Shown: positions 57,323-64,000 of the stretch, one piece after another
Layout: each line of letters starts with the position of its first letter
Numbering within the stretch: the stretch's first letter is position 1
NCBI GenBank assembly: GCA_963786675.1
Contig: CAWAZY010000006.1
Coordinates: forward strand, 158,972-222,971
DNA from: JAGVSR01 sp963786675
GTDB lineage: Bacteria > Pseudomonadota > Alphaproteobacteria > Rhizobiales > Hyphomicrobiaceae
Reading direction: 5' to 3'
DNA length: 64,000 nucleotides
Notes under the pieces: model-generated
Told to the model about the DNA's origin: nothing
The model's database searches: none
The model's input: only the letters and a program-made list of their open reading frames with translations
Made by a program: the position numbers and the translations under genes

Positions 57323-58446
57323 GCGACGACCAGAGCCAGAAGCGCGGCGGTCTTCTCGGAAGACTGTTCGGAGGCAAATCAAGTGAGAGCGCCGTTCCGG
57401 CGGTCGCGCCGCCGGCCGAGGTTGCGAGCACCACTGAGCCAGACGTTGCCGCGGATGAACCTTCCCATGCGGCCGCGTCAACGCCCGGTATCGTGCCTGC
57501 TGCAGCTTTGGATGAACCGTCTCCCGAAGCTCCCAAGAGCTGGGTTCAGCGCCTGAAAGCAGGCCTGACACGGACATCGACGCGTCTCTCCGATGGAATC
57601 ACGGGTCTTTTCACCAAGAGCAAGCTCGATGGGGCGACGCTGGAAGATTTGGAAGATCTTTTGATTCAGGCCGATCTGGGCGTCGAAACGTCGGGACGCA
57701 TCATCGATCGGATCGCCAAGGGCAGGTTCGAGAAAGGCATCTCAGGCGATCAAGTCCGGGACATTCTCGCGTCCGAGGTCGAGACGGTTCTCACGTCCGT
57801 GGCGCACCCGCTGGTCATCGACGACAGCCGCAAGCCTCATGTCGTTTTGGTCGTGGGCGTCAACGGTGGAGGAAAGACGACGACCATCGGCAAGCTCGCG
57901 CAGCAGTTTTCATCGCAAGGGCGGCGCGTCATGCTGGCCGCAGGCGATACCTTTCGAGCCGCCGCGATCGACCAGTTGAAAATCTGGGGGGAGCGGACTG
58001 GCGCCGAAGTGATTGCGTCAGCCGTCGGCGCGGATTCGTCGGGTCTGGCTTTCGAAGCCATGAAGCACGCACAGGACCAGAAAGCCGACGTGCTGCTGAT
58101 CGATACAGCGGGACGGCTTCAGAACAAACAAGCCCTGATGGAAGAGCTAGAGAAAGTTACGCGGGTCATCAAGAAAATCGATCCGGCCGCGCCGCACGAT
58201 GTCATCCTGGTTCTGGACGCCACGACCGGGCAAAATGCGATGCAGCAGGTGGAGATATTTCGCCAGCGCGCTGGGGTGACCGGTCTGGTGATGACCAAGC
58301 TGGATGGCACGGCGCGGGGCGGCATCCTTGTCGCTATCTCTGCCAAGCACCAAATCCCTGTGCACGCCATCGGAGTGGGCGAAGGGGTGGAAGATCTGCA
58401 ACCGTTCCGAGCGAAGGATTTTGCCCAAGCGATCGCCAACACGTAA
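57319..58446 (+). CDS. ftsY: Signal recognition particle receptor FtsY
   Basis: 375 residues from GTG 57319, preceded by GAGGGA and overlapping the restored mtaB stop. N-terminal basic patch (KRGGLLGRLFGG) and acidic/Ala-rich A domain (to about 75), then NG domain: KLDGATLEDLEDLLIQADLGVETSGRII, VVGVNGGGKTTTIGKLAQQF (about 176-195), AAGDTFRAAAIDQL, LIDTAGRLQNKQALMEEL, TKLDGTARGG and GVGEGVEDLQPF. Membrane receptor for Ffh-ribosome complexes. The apparent MtaB-FtsY fusion is an artefact of the break. Confidence 0.96.
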   Translation: MSDDQSQKRGGLLGRLFGGKSSESAVPAVAPPAEVASTTEPDVAADEPSHAAASTPGIVPAAALDEPSPEAPKSWVQRLKAGLTRTSTRLSDGITGLFTKSKLDGATLEDLEDLLIQADLGVETSGRIIDRIAKGRFEKGISGDQVRDILASEVETVLTSVAHPLVIDDSRKPHVVLVVGVNGGGKTTTIGKLAQQFSSQGRRVMLAAGDTFRAAAIDQLKIWGERTGAEVIASAVGADSSGLAFEAMKHAQDQKADVLLIDTAGRLQNKQALMEELEKVTRVIKKIDPAAPHDVILVLDATTGQNAMQQVEIFRQRAGVTGLVMTKLDGTARGGILVAISAKHQIPVHAIGVGEGVEDLQPFRAKDFAQAIANT

Positions 58447-58550
58447 CGCGCCCGCGCCGCCGGTTGCCCTTGCCACCGGCACTTGAGTGCCGCCACTGTA
58501 GTGCCTGACTGGCGCCCCGCGCGCCCCCAACCTGAGGTCTGCTTCGTTCC

Positions 58551-59279
58551 ATGACAAGCAAAAGGCGATACTTCCCCTTCAACGCCGAGCAGACCATCAA
58601 CATTCTGAGCGAGTTCGGCCCCCTCGCGACGATGTTCATCGTCAACGCGCTCTACGATATCAACACGGGAACCTGGGCGCTGATCATCACGACCGGCATT
58701 GCCATCGCGGTGATGTTCTACATGTTCCGCCGGCCGCCTGTGTTTCCGCTGATCGCTTCGACCGTCACCATCGTGTTCGGCGCACTGACCATTCTGACCG
58801 GCGATCCAATGTGGGTGCAGATCAAGGTCACCATTTTCAATGCCATGTTCGCGGCATTCCTGTTCATCGGGCTCTGGCTCAACCGCAATTTCTTCGAGTA
58901 CGTTTTCGGCAAGACGTTCCATTACACCAAAGAGGGCTGGAACAGCTTTACGCGCAGTTTTGCTTGGTTTTTCGTACTTACTGCGGTGTTGAACGAGGTC
59001 GTCAGGCTCACCTTCCACGACACGCAAATCTATAACGTGCTGGGCTACGAGATGAGCGGGGTGAACATCTGGATCGCCTTCAAGCTCGTGCTCATCATGC
59101 CGTTAAGTGGGTTGTATGCTTGGATGCTGACACGCTGGATGGCGCCACATCGCATTCCCCATCCCGACGAAACCATTACGGCGGATGCCGTAGTAGCCGC
59201 GGTTTCGACGCCCCCGTCGCATCCCGGATCGGGCGGCGGATCACAGGCCGTCGCGGAGCTTGCCCGCGACAGGGAGTAA
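58551..59279 (+). CDS. YciB/IspZ-type inner membrane septation protein, copy 1
   Basis: 242 residues with five to six membrane helices: FGPLATMFIVNALYDI, ALIITTGIAIAVMFYMFRRPPVFPLIASTVTIVFGALTI, VTIFNAMFAAFLFIGLWLNRNFFEYVFGKTFHYTKEGWNSFTRSFAWFFVLTAVLNEVVR. The E(G)W.-.R.A.FF...A..NE motif is the YciB signature. A polar tail of about 40 residues (Ser/Gly/Pro) is extra. YciB affects septation and envelope integrity. Start ATG 58551. Confidence 0.88.
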   Translation: MTSKRRYFPFNAEQTINILSEFGPLATMFIVNALYDINTGTWALIITTGIAIAVMFYMFRRPPVFPLIASTVTIVFGALTILTGDPMWVQIKVTIFNAMFAAFLFIGLWLNRNFFEYVFGKTFHYTKEGWNSFTRSFAWFFVLTAVLNEVVRLTFHDTQIYNVLGYEMSGVNIWIAFKLVLIMPLSGLYAWMLTRWMAPHRIPHPDETITADAVVAAVSTPPSHPGSGGGSQAVAELARDRE

Positions 59280-59354
59280 GTGCGGACGCTGGCCGGAGCC
59301 GAACCAGCAAAAGACCCACAAGCCTACGCGTGACCTCAGAAGGCGGACATTGGA

Positions 59355-59954
59355 ATGAGTGAGATCGAGAACAGCAAGTCGGCGGCAACGTCTGAGGATC
59401 CGCAGCTGGACAGTCAGCAGCTGTGGAAGCTTCTCGTGGAGCTGGGGCCGCTCCTGGTGTTTTTCTTCGTCAATTCGCGCTTCGGAATTTTCTGGGGTAC
59501 GGGCGTCTTCATCGTTGCGACCGTCGTGTCACTGGTCGCCTCGCGGGCGATGTTCGGCAAGATCGCGGTCATGCCGCTTGTATCGGCCTTTTTCGTCATC
59601 GTCTTCGGTGGGCTGACGCTCTGGCTGCAGGACGAGCAGTTCATCAAGATGAAACCCACGATCGTGAACACCATTTTTGCGGTCATTCTTCTGGGCGGGT
59701 TGCTCGCCGGTCATGGCTTGCTGCGCTACTTGTTCGGGGATGTATTCAGGCTCACTGACGAGGGCTGGAGGCAGTTAACGCTGCGATGGGGCCTGTTTTT
59801 CGTTGTATTGGCCATTCTTAATGAAGTTGTTTGGCGGAACTTTTCGACAGATACGTGGGTGAGCTTCAAGGTCTTCGGAATACTTCCTCTAACAATGCTT
59901 TTCGGTATTGCGCAGATGGGTCTCTTGAAGCGGCATGAGATTGCGCAAGATTAG
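59355..59954 (+). CDS. YciB/IspZ-type inner membrane septation protein, copy 2
   Basis: 199 residues, paralogous to the gene 75 bp before it: LWKLLVELGPLLVFFFVNSRFGIFWGTGVFI, PLVSAFFVIVFGGLTLWLQDEQFIKMKPTIVNTIFAVILLGGL, LFGDVFRLTDEGWRQLTLRWGLFFVVLAILNEVVWRNFSTDTWVSFKVFGILPLTMLF. It is the more canonical YciB (length and W..FK.FG..P end). The pair next to ftsY is a common site for yciB in alphaproteobacteria, but two copies are less usual. Confidence 0.92.
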   Translation: MSEIENSKSAATSEDPQLDSQQLWKLLVELGPLLVFFFVNSRFGIFWGTGVFIVATVVSLVASRAMFGKIAVMPLVSAFFVIVFGGLTLWLQDEQFIKMKPTIVNTIFAVILLGGLLAGHGLLRYLFGDVFRLTDEGWRQLTLRWGLFFVVLAILNEVVWRNFSTDTWVSFKVFGILPLTMLFGIAQMGLLKRHEIAQD

Positions 59955-60198
59955 ATGCTCAGTCGCGTAAGGTTTCAATTTGCAGAAAATTTCATCACAG
60001 ATCGGAAGATCTGCTTAATGATCGTCGCGGTGCGCGAATACTGCACATATTTTCAGACACTGTTTACAGCTGCTGTGTTTTTTGGTGGACGATCGAAGCA
60101 AACTCATATTTTCTCCAAAACGTAGATAGTATCTTCTGTGGGTGACGGTTCGCCCGTCCGCGTTGTTCCTTCCGCATTTTTTGAACGACAGGCTCGAA

Positions 60199-60681
60199 AT
60201 GGGCAAAGACGCAAGCATCAAGAATCCTTCGGTAAATCAGCTGCAGCGGTCGCCGATTCACCAGTTGCACCGGGCCGGTCAATGCGCTGCAGACATTTTT
60301 CAGACCGAGATGGGCGTCGACGACCTGACACCGCGCCAGTATGCGGTCCTGCTGACGGTTTCGCAGAACGAAGGTCTGAGCCAGACGCACTTGGTGGAAA
60401 AGACCGGGATCGACCGTTCGACACTGGCCGATGTGGTGCGCCGCATGCTGAAGAAAGGGTTGTTGCATCGCCGCCGGACGCGTGAGGATGCCCGCGCCTA
60501 TGCCGTGCGCCTCACGGAAGATGGCTGGAAGGCGCTGCGTAACGCCGATCCTGTCGCAAAGCGCGTTGATGAGCGGATCCTCGCCGCTCTGCCGGCTGCC
60601 CAGAGAGAGCGTTTTCTGGCCGACTTGGAAGCGATCGTGGACGCTTTGGGCAAGGCTGAAGTCGAACCTCCGGCGAATTAG
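60199..60681 (+). CDS. MarR-family transcriptional regulator
   Basis: 160 residues from ATG 60199. Winged-helix: LTPRQYAVLLTVSQNEGLSQTHLVEKTGIDRSTLADVVRRMLKKGLLHRRRTREDARAYAVRLTEDGWKAL (about 45-115), flanked by dimerisation helices (QLHRAGQCAADIF; ERFLADLEAIVDAL). Repressor of unknown ligand. The upstream 240 bp are AT-rich and likely carry its promoter and operator; no clear palindrome was pinned down. Confidence 0.9.
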   Translation: MGKDASIKNPSVNQLQRSPIHQLHRAGQCAADIFQTEMGVDDLTPRQYAVLLTVSQNEGLSQTHLVEKTGIDRSTLADVVRRMLKKGLLHRRRTREDARAYAVRLTEDGWKALRNADPVAKRVDERILAALPAAQRERFLADLEAIVDALGKAEVEPPAN

Positions 60682-60810
60682 GCGGGGGCCCGGGCCGCTA
60701 GCGCCGCCGCCGTCTTTTTATTTCACCAAATGCTCGTCATGCGGGTCGCGGTTATCCGCGACGGCGGATGCGCATGGACGGATCAGGCCGCCGACTTCAA
60801 AAGCTGCTGT

Positions 60811-61812
60811 TCAATCATCGAACTCGGCGATCTGCACCGCGTTGAGTGCTGCGCCTTTCAGTAGATTATCCGAGACGATCCACATCACCAGGCCGTTATC
60901 GACGGTCGCATCTTCGCGGATGCGTGACACATAGGTCGCGTATTCACCGGCGGCCTCGACCGGCGTCGCATATCCGCCTGCCTCCCGCTTGTCGACGACC
61001 AGGATACCCGGCGCATTGCGCAGGATTTCGCGGGCTTCCTCGGGCGTGATCGGGTTTTCAAATTCGATGTTGACCGCTTCCGAGTGCCCGACGAACACCG
61101 GCACGCGGACGCACGTCGCCGTCAGCTTGATCTTGGGGTCCAAGATCTTCTTGGTTTCGGCGAGCATCTTCCACTCTTCCTTCGTGTAGCCGTCCTCCAT
61201 GAAGACGTCGATGTGAGGAATGCAGTTGAAGGCGATCTGCTTGGGAAACTTCTTCGGTTCCACGTCGGTCCCGGGAACGTACTTCGACTTGGTCTGCTGC
61301 CACAGTTCGTCCATGGCGTCCTTGCCCGCACCGGAAACGGATTGGTATGTCGATACGACAACACGCACGATCTTGGCGGCATCGTGCAGCGGCTTCAGCG
61401 CCACAACCAATTGCGCCGTGGAGCAGTTTGGGTTGGCGATAATGTTCTTCTTGGTGTAGCCGCGGATGGCCGCCGCGTTCACTTCCGGCACCACCAGTGG
61501 CACATCCTGGTCGTAGCGCCAGCATGACGAGTTATCGATCACGACGCAGCCCTGGGCTCCAATTCGCGGCGCCCACTCCTTGGCGACCGACGAGCCAGCC
61601 GACATCAGGCAGATATCCACCTTGGAAAAATCGAACGTTTCCAGGTCCTGGCACTTCAGGGTGCGATCGCCGAACGACACCGCGGTGCCGACCGAGCGGC
61701 GCGAGGCGACGGCGTAAATCTCGCTCACAGGGAAGTCGCGCTCGATGAGCACGTTCATCATTTCGCGGCCAACGTTGCCCGTGGCGCCGACGACGGCAAT
61801 CCTGTAACCCAT
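60811..61812 (-). CDS. asd: Aspartate-semialdehyde dehydrogenase
   Basis: 333 residues. Reduces aspartyl phosphate to the semialdehyde, precursor of lysine/DAP, threonine and methionine. NADP loop VVGATGNVGREMMNVL (about 6-21), ASRRSVGTAVSF, catalytic Cys in NPNCSTAQLVVALKPLHDAA (about residue 132), QSVSGAGKDAMDELWQQT, and FNCIPHIDVFMEDGYTKEEWKM; substrate-site RVPVFVGHSEAVNIEF. Together with dapF and the DapC-like enzyme, three lysine-path genes lie in this window but not in one operon. Confidence 0.96.
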   Translation of the reverse strand: MGYRIAVVGATGNVGREMMNVLIERDFPVSEIYAVASRRSVGTAVSFGDRTLKCQDLETFDFSKVDICLMSAGSSVAKEWAPRIGAQGCVVIDNSSCWRYDQDVPLVVPEVNAAAIRGYTKKNIIANPNCSTAQLVVALKPLHDAAKIVRVVVSTYQSVSGAGKDAMDELWQQTKSKYVPGTDVEPKKFPKQIAFNCIPHIDVFMEDGYTKEEWKMLAETKKILDPKIKLTATCVRVPVFVGHSEAVNIEFENPITPEEAREILRNAPGILVVDKREAGGYATPVEAAGEYATYVSRIREDATVDNGLVMWIVSDNLLKGAALNAVQIAEFDD

Positions 61813-62055
61813 CTTTTAAGCCCTTGATATCACGTGCAAAGCAGAAGCTCCGCACGCTTGAATGTGCGTGGTTGCTGCGCGTGCGATCCCATACGCCCGC
61901 TGGACCGAACTGGCAAGGTGCACTTGCGCACGCTGCCTGGCACGCGGGTCCGGCTGAGAGGTGTTTGTCGCCAAATCGCGACGGCTGCCATGATCCGGGC
62001 GCGGTTCGGGGCACACTACCATGCCGTTGAGGCGCGGCGCGGGCCTGGAGGCACG
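61813..62055. other. asd upstream region
   Basis: 243 bp between divergent asd and the secreted protein gene. No RNA gene or clear operator seen. Confidence 0.3.
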
Positions 62056-62506
62056 ATGGGCATGTTCAGACGAACCACCCTTGCGATGGTTGTGATTGTG
62101 GGCTCGCTCGCGGGAGCGGTTCCGGCCGCGCCAGCGCCCCTTGATTGGATGGCGGAAACAGAGATCACGGACACGTTCAAGGGCCGCAGCATCGACGGAC
62201 TACTACGACGACGGGGATGCGTTTCACGAAGTTTTCGGTGCGGATGGCCGCGTGTCGTATCGCGACGCCCGCCGGCAATCCGGTGGCCGCTGGTCGGTCG
62301 AGTCCGGCACGCTCTGCACGATCTACGACGACGATCCCGCCGGTGGCTGTTACCGCGTCCGCCGCGAAAGTGAGAACTGTTATGAGTTCTACTTCGTGGC
62401 CCGCACGGAATACGAGGTCCAGCAAGGGCCGCGCAAACCGGCTTGGACCGCGCGCGGATGGCTCGTGGAGGAGACATCAACCTGCGTCGCGGGCGAAAGC
62501 GTCTAG
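62056..62506 (+). CDS. Secreted protein of unknown function, frame broken by one extra base near 62200
   Basis: ATG 62056 (GGAG upstream). Signal peptide MFRRTTLAMVVIVGSLAGAVPAAPA. Mature part EITDTFKGRSIDG, then after one extra C at about 62200 YYDDGDAFHEVFGADGRVSYRDARRQSGGRWSV, GTLCTIYDDDPAGGCYRV, NCYEFYFVARTEYEV and WTARGW; three Cys after the signal. It resembles small alphaproteobacterial periplasmic proteins of unknown role (W-S/T pattern); about 149 residues when joined. Confidence 0.7.
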
Positions 62507-62531
62507 CCGGGGCGCGCCAACGGCCACAGCC

Positions 62532-63050
62532 TCACTTTGCGGCCAGGTGCTCCAGCGAGAAGAGATGCTGGCTCTCCTTCAATGGCGCGTGGCATTCGCG
62601 GCAGGTATTCAGGTCTTTTTTCAAGGGCGCTCCGTCCGGACTGAAGATCGCGAAATCCCAGTCGCCATTGCGCAAATCAGCCGGGAAGGCGTCACCCCAG
62701 CCCGCGCGCTTTTCCATGACCGCAACGGCAACGAGCTTGTCGCGGATACGGCGTCCCAGCGAACTTGTGATCACGTTGCCGTCCTTGTCCTTTTTCGCAG
62801 CATACACTTCGCCAACGAGGACTGAGCCATCGGGCAGCTCTTGGCCTGCAGCGGCGGCAGCGCGCGCCGCCGGGTTGGCGAACAGCCGGATGATCTGGTC
62901 TGGATTCTGTACCCGGTCGAGACTCAAATAGTTGGTGAAGGTTTGCGCATAGCCCGCCGGAAAGGCGACGCGCTCCTCGGCTGCAAGGGCGAAGGCCATG
63001 GCGGCCCAAAGTCCGGCGGATACGACGGTGACGACTGCTTTTCTCGACAT
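62532..63050 (-). CDS. Cytochrome P460-type haem protein
   Basis: 172 residues from ATG 63050 (MSRKAVVTVVSAGLWAAMAFALAAEE signal). The domain (FPAGYAQTFTNYLSLDRVQNPDQIIRLFANPAARAAAAAGQELPDGSVLVGEVYAAKKDKDG) matches cytochrome P460/c'-beta; the c-haem motif is TCRECH (CxxCH, about residue 153-157). Periplasmic; relatives bind NO or convert hydroxylamine/NO to N2O. 50 bp after the globin gene, so likely cotranscribed under the NsrR box. Confidence 0.88.
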   Translation of the reverse strand: MSRKAVVTVVSAGLWAAMAFALAAEERVAFPAGYAQTFTNYLSLDRVQNPDQIIRLFANPAARAAAAAGQELPDGSVLVGEVYAAKKDKDGNVITSSLGRRIRDKLVAVAVMEKRAGWGDAFPADLRNGDWDFAIFSPDGAPLKKDLNTCRECHAPLKESQHLFSLEHLAAK

Positions 63051-63100
63051 GACAGACCTCGGTTTTTCATGGGCTCTCAGATTGACGGTGCGGGCGCGAC

Positions 63101-63529
63101 CTAGCCTCCCGTCGTATGCAAAGCCGGCGGCGCGGCATGCGGAATGTTCAGCCCCGCTTGGAGGGACGCTGCGATCCGCAGGGCCCGATCCTCGAAAACA
63201 CGCGCCGCGCCCGGTGGACAATGGGACCATGCGGTCTGGCGAAAGAGGCCGAGCCAGCGCTCGAAATGCGCCGCCGACAAGCCGCATATGGCTGCATGCG
63301 CCTGCATGGGCCGGCCCTTGTAGCGTCCGGTCATCAAGGTCACGGACGACCAGAACGCGCATAGCTTCTCGATGTGCGCATCCCAATCGTCAATGTGCCG
63401 CGCGAAGATCGGGCCGAGGACGGCATCGGCCCTGACGGCGGCATAGAATGTGCGCACCAGACTTTCGATCATGGCTTCCGTGATGCCTTCTGGCAGTCCA
63501 AGTGCTTTCGGGTGGGGAAGGCGCGACAT
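63101..63529 (-). CDS. Group III truncated haemoglobin
   Basis: 142 residues. Group 3 pattern: ITEAMIESLVRTFYAAVRADAVLGPIFARHIDDWDAHIEKLCAFWSSVTLMTGRYKGRPMQAHAAI with FYAAVR (TyrB10 region), and the proximal His in LSAAHFERWLGLFRQTA (about residue 88). Binds O2/NO; a role in NO detoxification is inferred from the neighbouring NsrR gene and operator. Confidence 0.93.
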   Translation of the reverse strand: MSRLPHPKALGLPEGITEAMIESLVRTFYAAVRADAVLGPIFARHIDDWDAHIEKLCAFWSSVTLMTGRYKGRPMQAHAAICGLSAAHFERWLGLFRQTAWSHCPPGAARVFEDRALRIAASLQAGLNIPHAAPPALHTTGG

Positions 63530-63557
63530 GATCTGGATCGAACTCTAGCGGCATGAT

Positions 63558-63580
63558 AAGATGTGCGTAGTAGACATCTT
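63558..63580. promoter_or_regulatory. NsrR-type operator
   Basis: AAGATG at 63558-63563 and CATCTT at 63575-63580, 11-bp spacer, flanked by T and A. This matches the AAGATG...CATCTT arms and total length of the known NsrR box. It lies between the divergent globin and nsrR genes, so it can control both. Confidence 0.8.
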
Positions 63581-63635
63581 AAGGCCCGCGGCACCTGAAA
63601 GCAATACAAGCGATGCATCTTTACGGAATTGTGAA

Positions 63636-64000
63636 ATGCGATTGACCGTTCTGTCCGATTATTCGCTGCGCGTGCTCATGTATCTCGCCGTCGATCCAGA
63701 GCGGCGCGCGACGATCCAGGAGATCGCGACGGCGTATGGCATCTCCGAAAATCATCTGATGAAGGTGGTGCACGGCCTGTCGCTCAACGGGTTCGTAACG
63801 ACGGTGCGCGGACGCGGCGGCGGCCTGAAGCTCAGCCGCCCGGCCGCCGAGATCACGGTCGGCGCGGTGCTGCGCGCGGTGGAGGAGGACTTCGCGCTCG
63901 TCGAATGCCTGGGTACGTCCGATACCTGCCAGATCACGGGTGTGTGCCGTTTGAAGCGCGTGCTGCAGCAGGCGTTGCGGGCCTATTTCGATGTGCTGGA
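63636..64000 (+). CDS. nsrR: NsrR, Rrf2-family NO-sensing repressor (3' end beyond window)
   Basis: 121 residues visible from ATG 63636. Winged helix MRLTVLSDYSLRVLMYLAV, TIQEIATAYGISENHLMKVVHGLSLNGFVTTVRGRGGGLKLSRP, then the [Fe-S] cysteines C91, C98 and C104 in ECLGTSDTCQITGVC. The RGRGGG wing and Cys spacing fit NsrR rather than IscR. It represses NO-response genes; NO nitrosylates the cluster and releases DNA. Confidence 0.92.
   Translation, partial: MRLTVLSDYSLRVLMYLAVDPERRATIQEIATAYGISENHLMKVVHGLSLNGFVTTVRGRGGGLKLSRPAAEITVGAVLRAVEEDFALVECLGTSDTCQITGVCRLKRVLQQALRAYFDVL

Overview
The window is chromosomal DNA from a GC-rich alphaproteobacterium. The evidence is the gene order maf-aroE-coaE-dnaQ / ppsR-hemE-hemJ-rho, then mnmE-mnmG-rsmG-parA-parB, which is the conserved neighbourhood of alphaproteobacterial replication origins, together with TimA (Tim44-like), IalB-like, SecB/FxsA/MltA and GANTC sites. 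I cannot place it below class level. There are no rRNA or tRNA genes, no CRISPR array, no prophage and no insertion sequence.

Layout. 1-6.2 kb: quinone oxidoreductase, SpoU methyltransferase, IalB-like protein, smr-mltA-timA (minus), then fxsA and secB (plus). 6.2-9.9 kb: minus-strand dnaQ-coaE-aroE-maf-ppsR, tightly packed with overlapping stops and starts. 9.9-10.3 kb: gene-free divergent region, proposed oriC. 10.3-22.2 kb: mainly plus-strand hemE-hemJ-rho, mnmE-mnmG-rsmG-parA-parB, hisE-coaA, with two perfect parS sites (3' end of mnmE and inside rsmG). 22.3-28.5 kb: minus-strand HTH protein, adenosine kinase and leuS-lptE-holA. 28.6-31.7 kb: an array of repeated operator-like motifs, a Fic AMPylase-type gene coupled to yggS, and an unrecognised conserved protein. 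31.8-45.3 kb: three ammonium transporters and two PII genes with identical protein products, each unit preceded by a sigma-54-like -24/-12 element. Between them lie a small Cys-rich secreted protein, an aminotransferase, ftsK, lolA, a candidate small RNA with three C-rich loops, a cyclic-nucleotide-binding protein, a response regulator and an L,D-transpeptidase. 45.4-58.4 kb: tesB, a UbiH-like monooxygenase, rhodanese, rimM, an XRE-type regulator, rpsP, ffh, a PilZ protein, an EF-hand lipoprotein, a sugar dehydrogenase, dapF, mtaB and ftsY. 58.5-64 kb: two tandem yciB paralogues, a MarR regulator, asd, a secreted protein, and a nitric-oxide module (cytochrome P460, truncated globin, NsrR) with an NsrR-type operator.

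A striking property is that at least nine reading frames are broken by single-base shifts although both halves encode conserved protein: aroE, leuS (twice), an L,D-transpeptidase, a UbiH-like gene, rhodanese, an EF-hand gene, mtaB and a secreted protein. Eight of these nine events are one extra base, always G or C on the coding strand. Apparent fusions (MtaB-FtsY, and probably RimM-rhodanese) come from the same effect. Uncorrected insertion errors in the assembly are the simplest explanation; reads or proteomics would decide.

Functionally the window combines chromosome replication and segregation (oriC, parABS, ftsK, dnaQ, holA), protein targeting (ffh, ftsY, secB, lolA, lptE), tRNA modification, haem synthesis, nitrogen sensing (PII/Amt) and NO defence.
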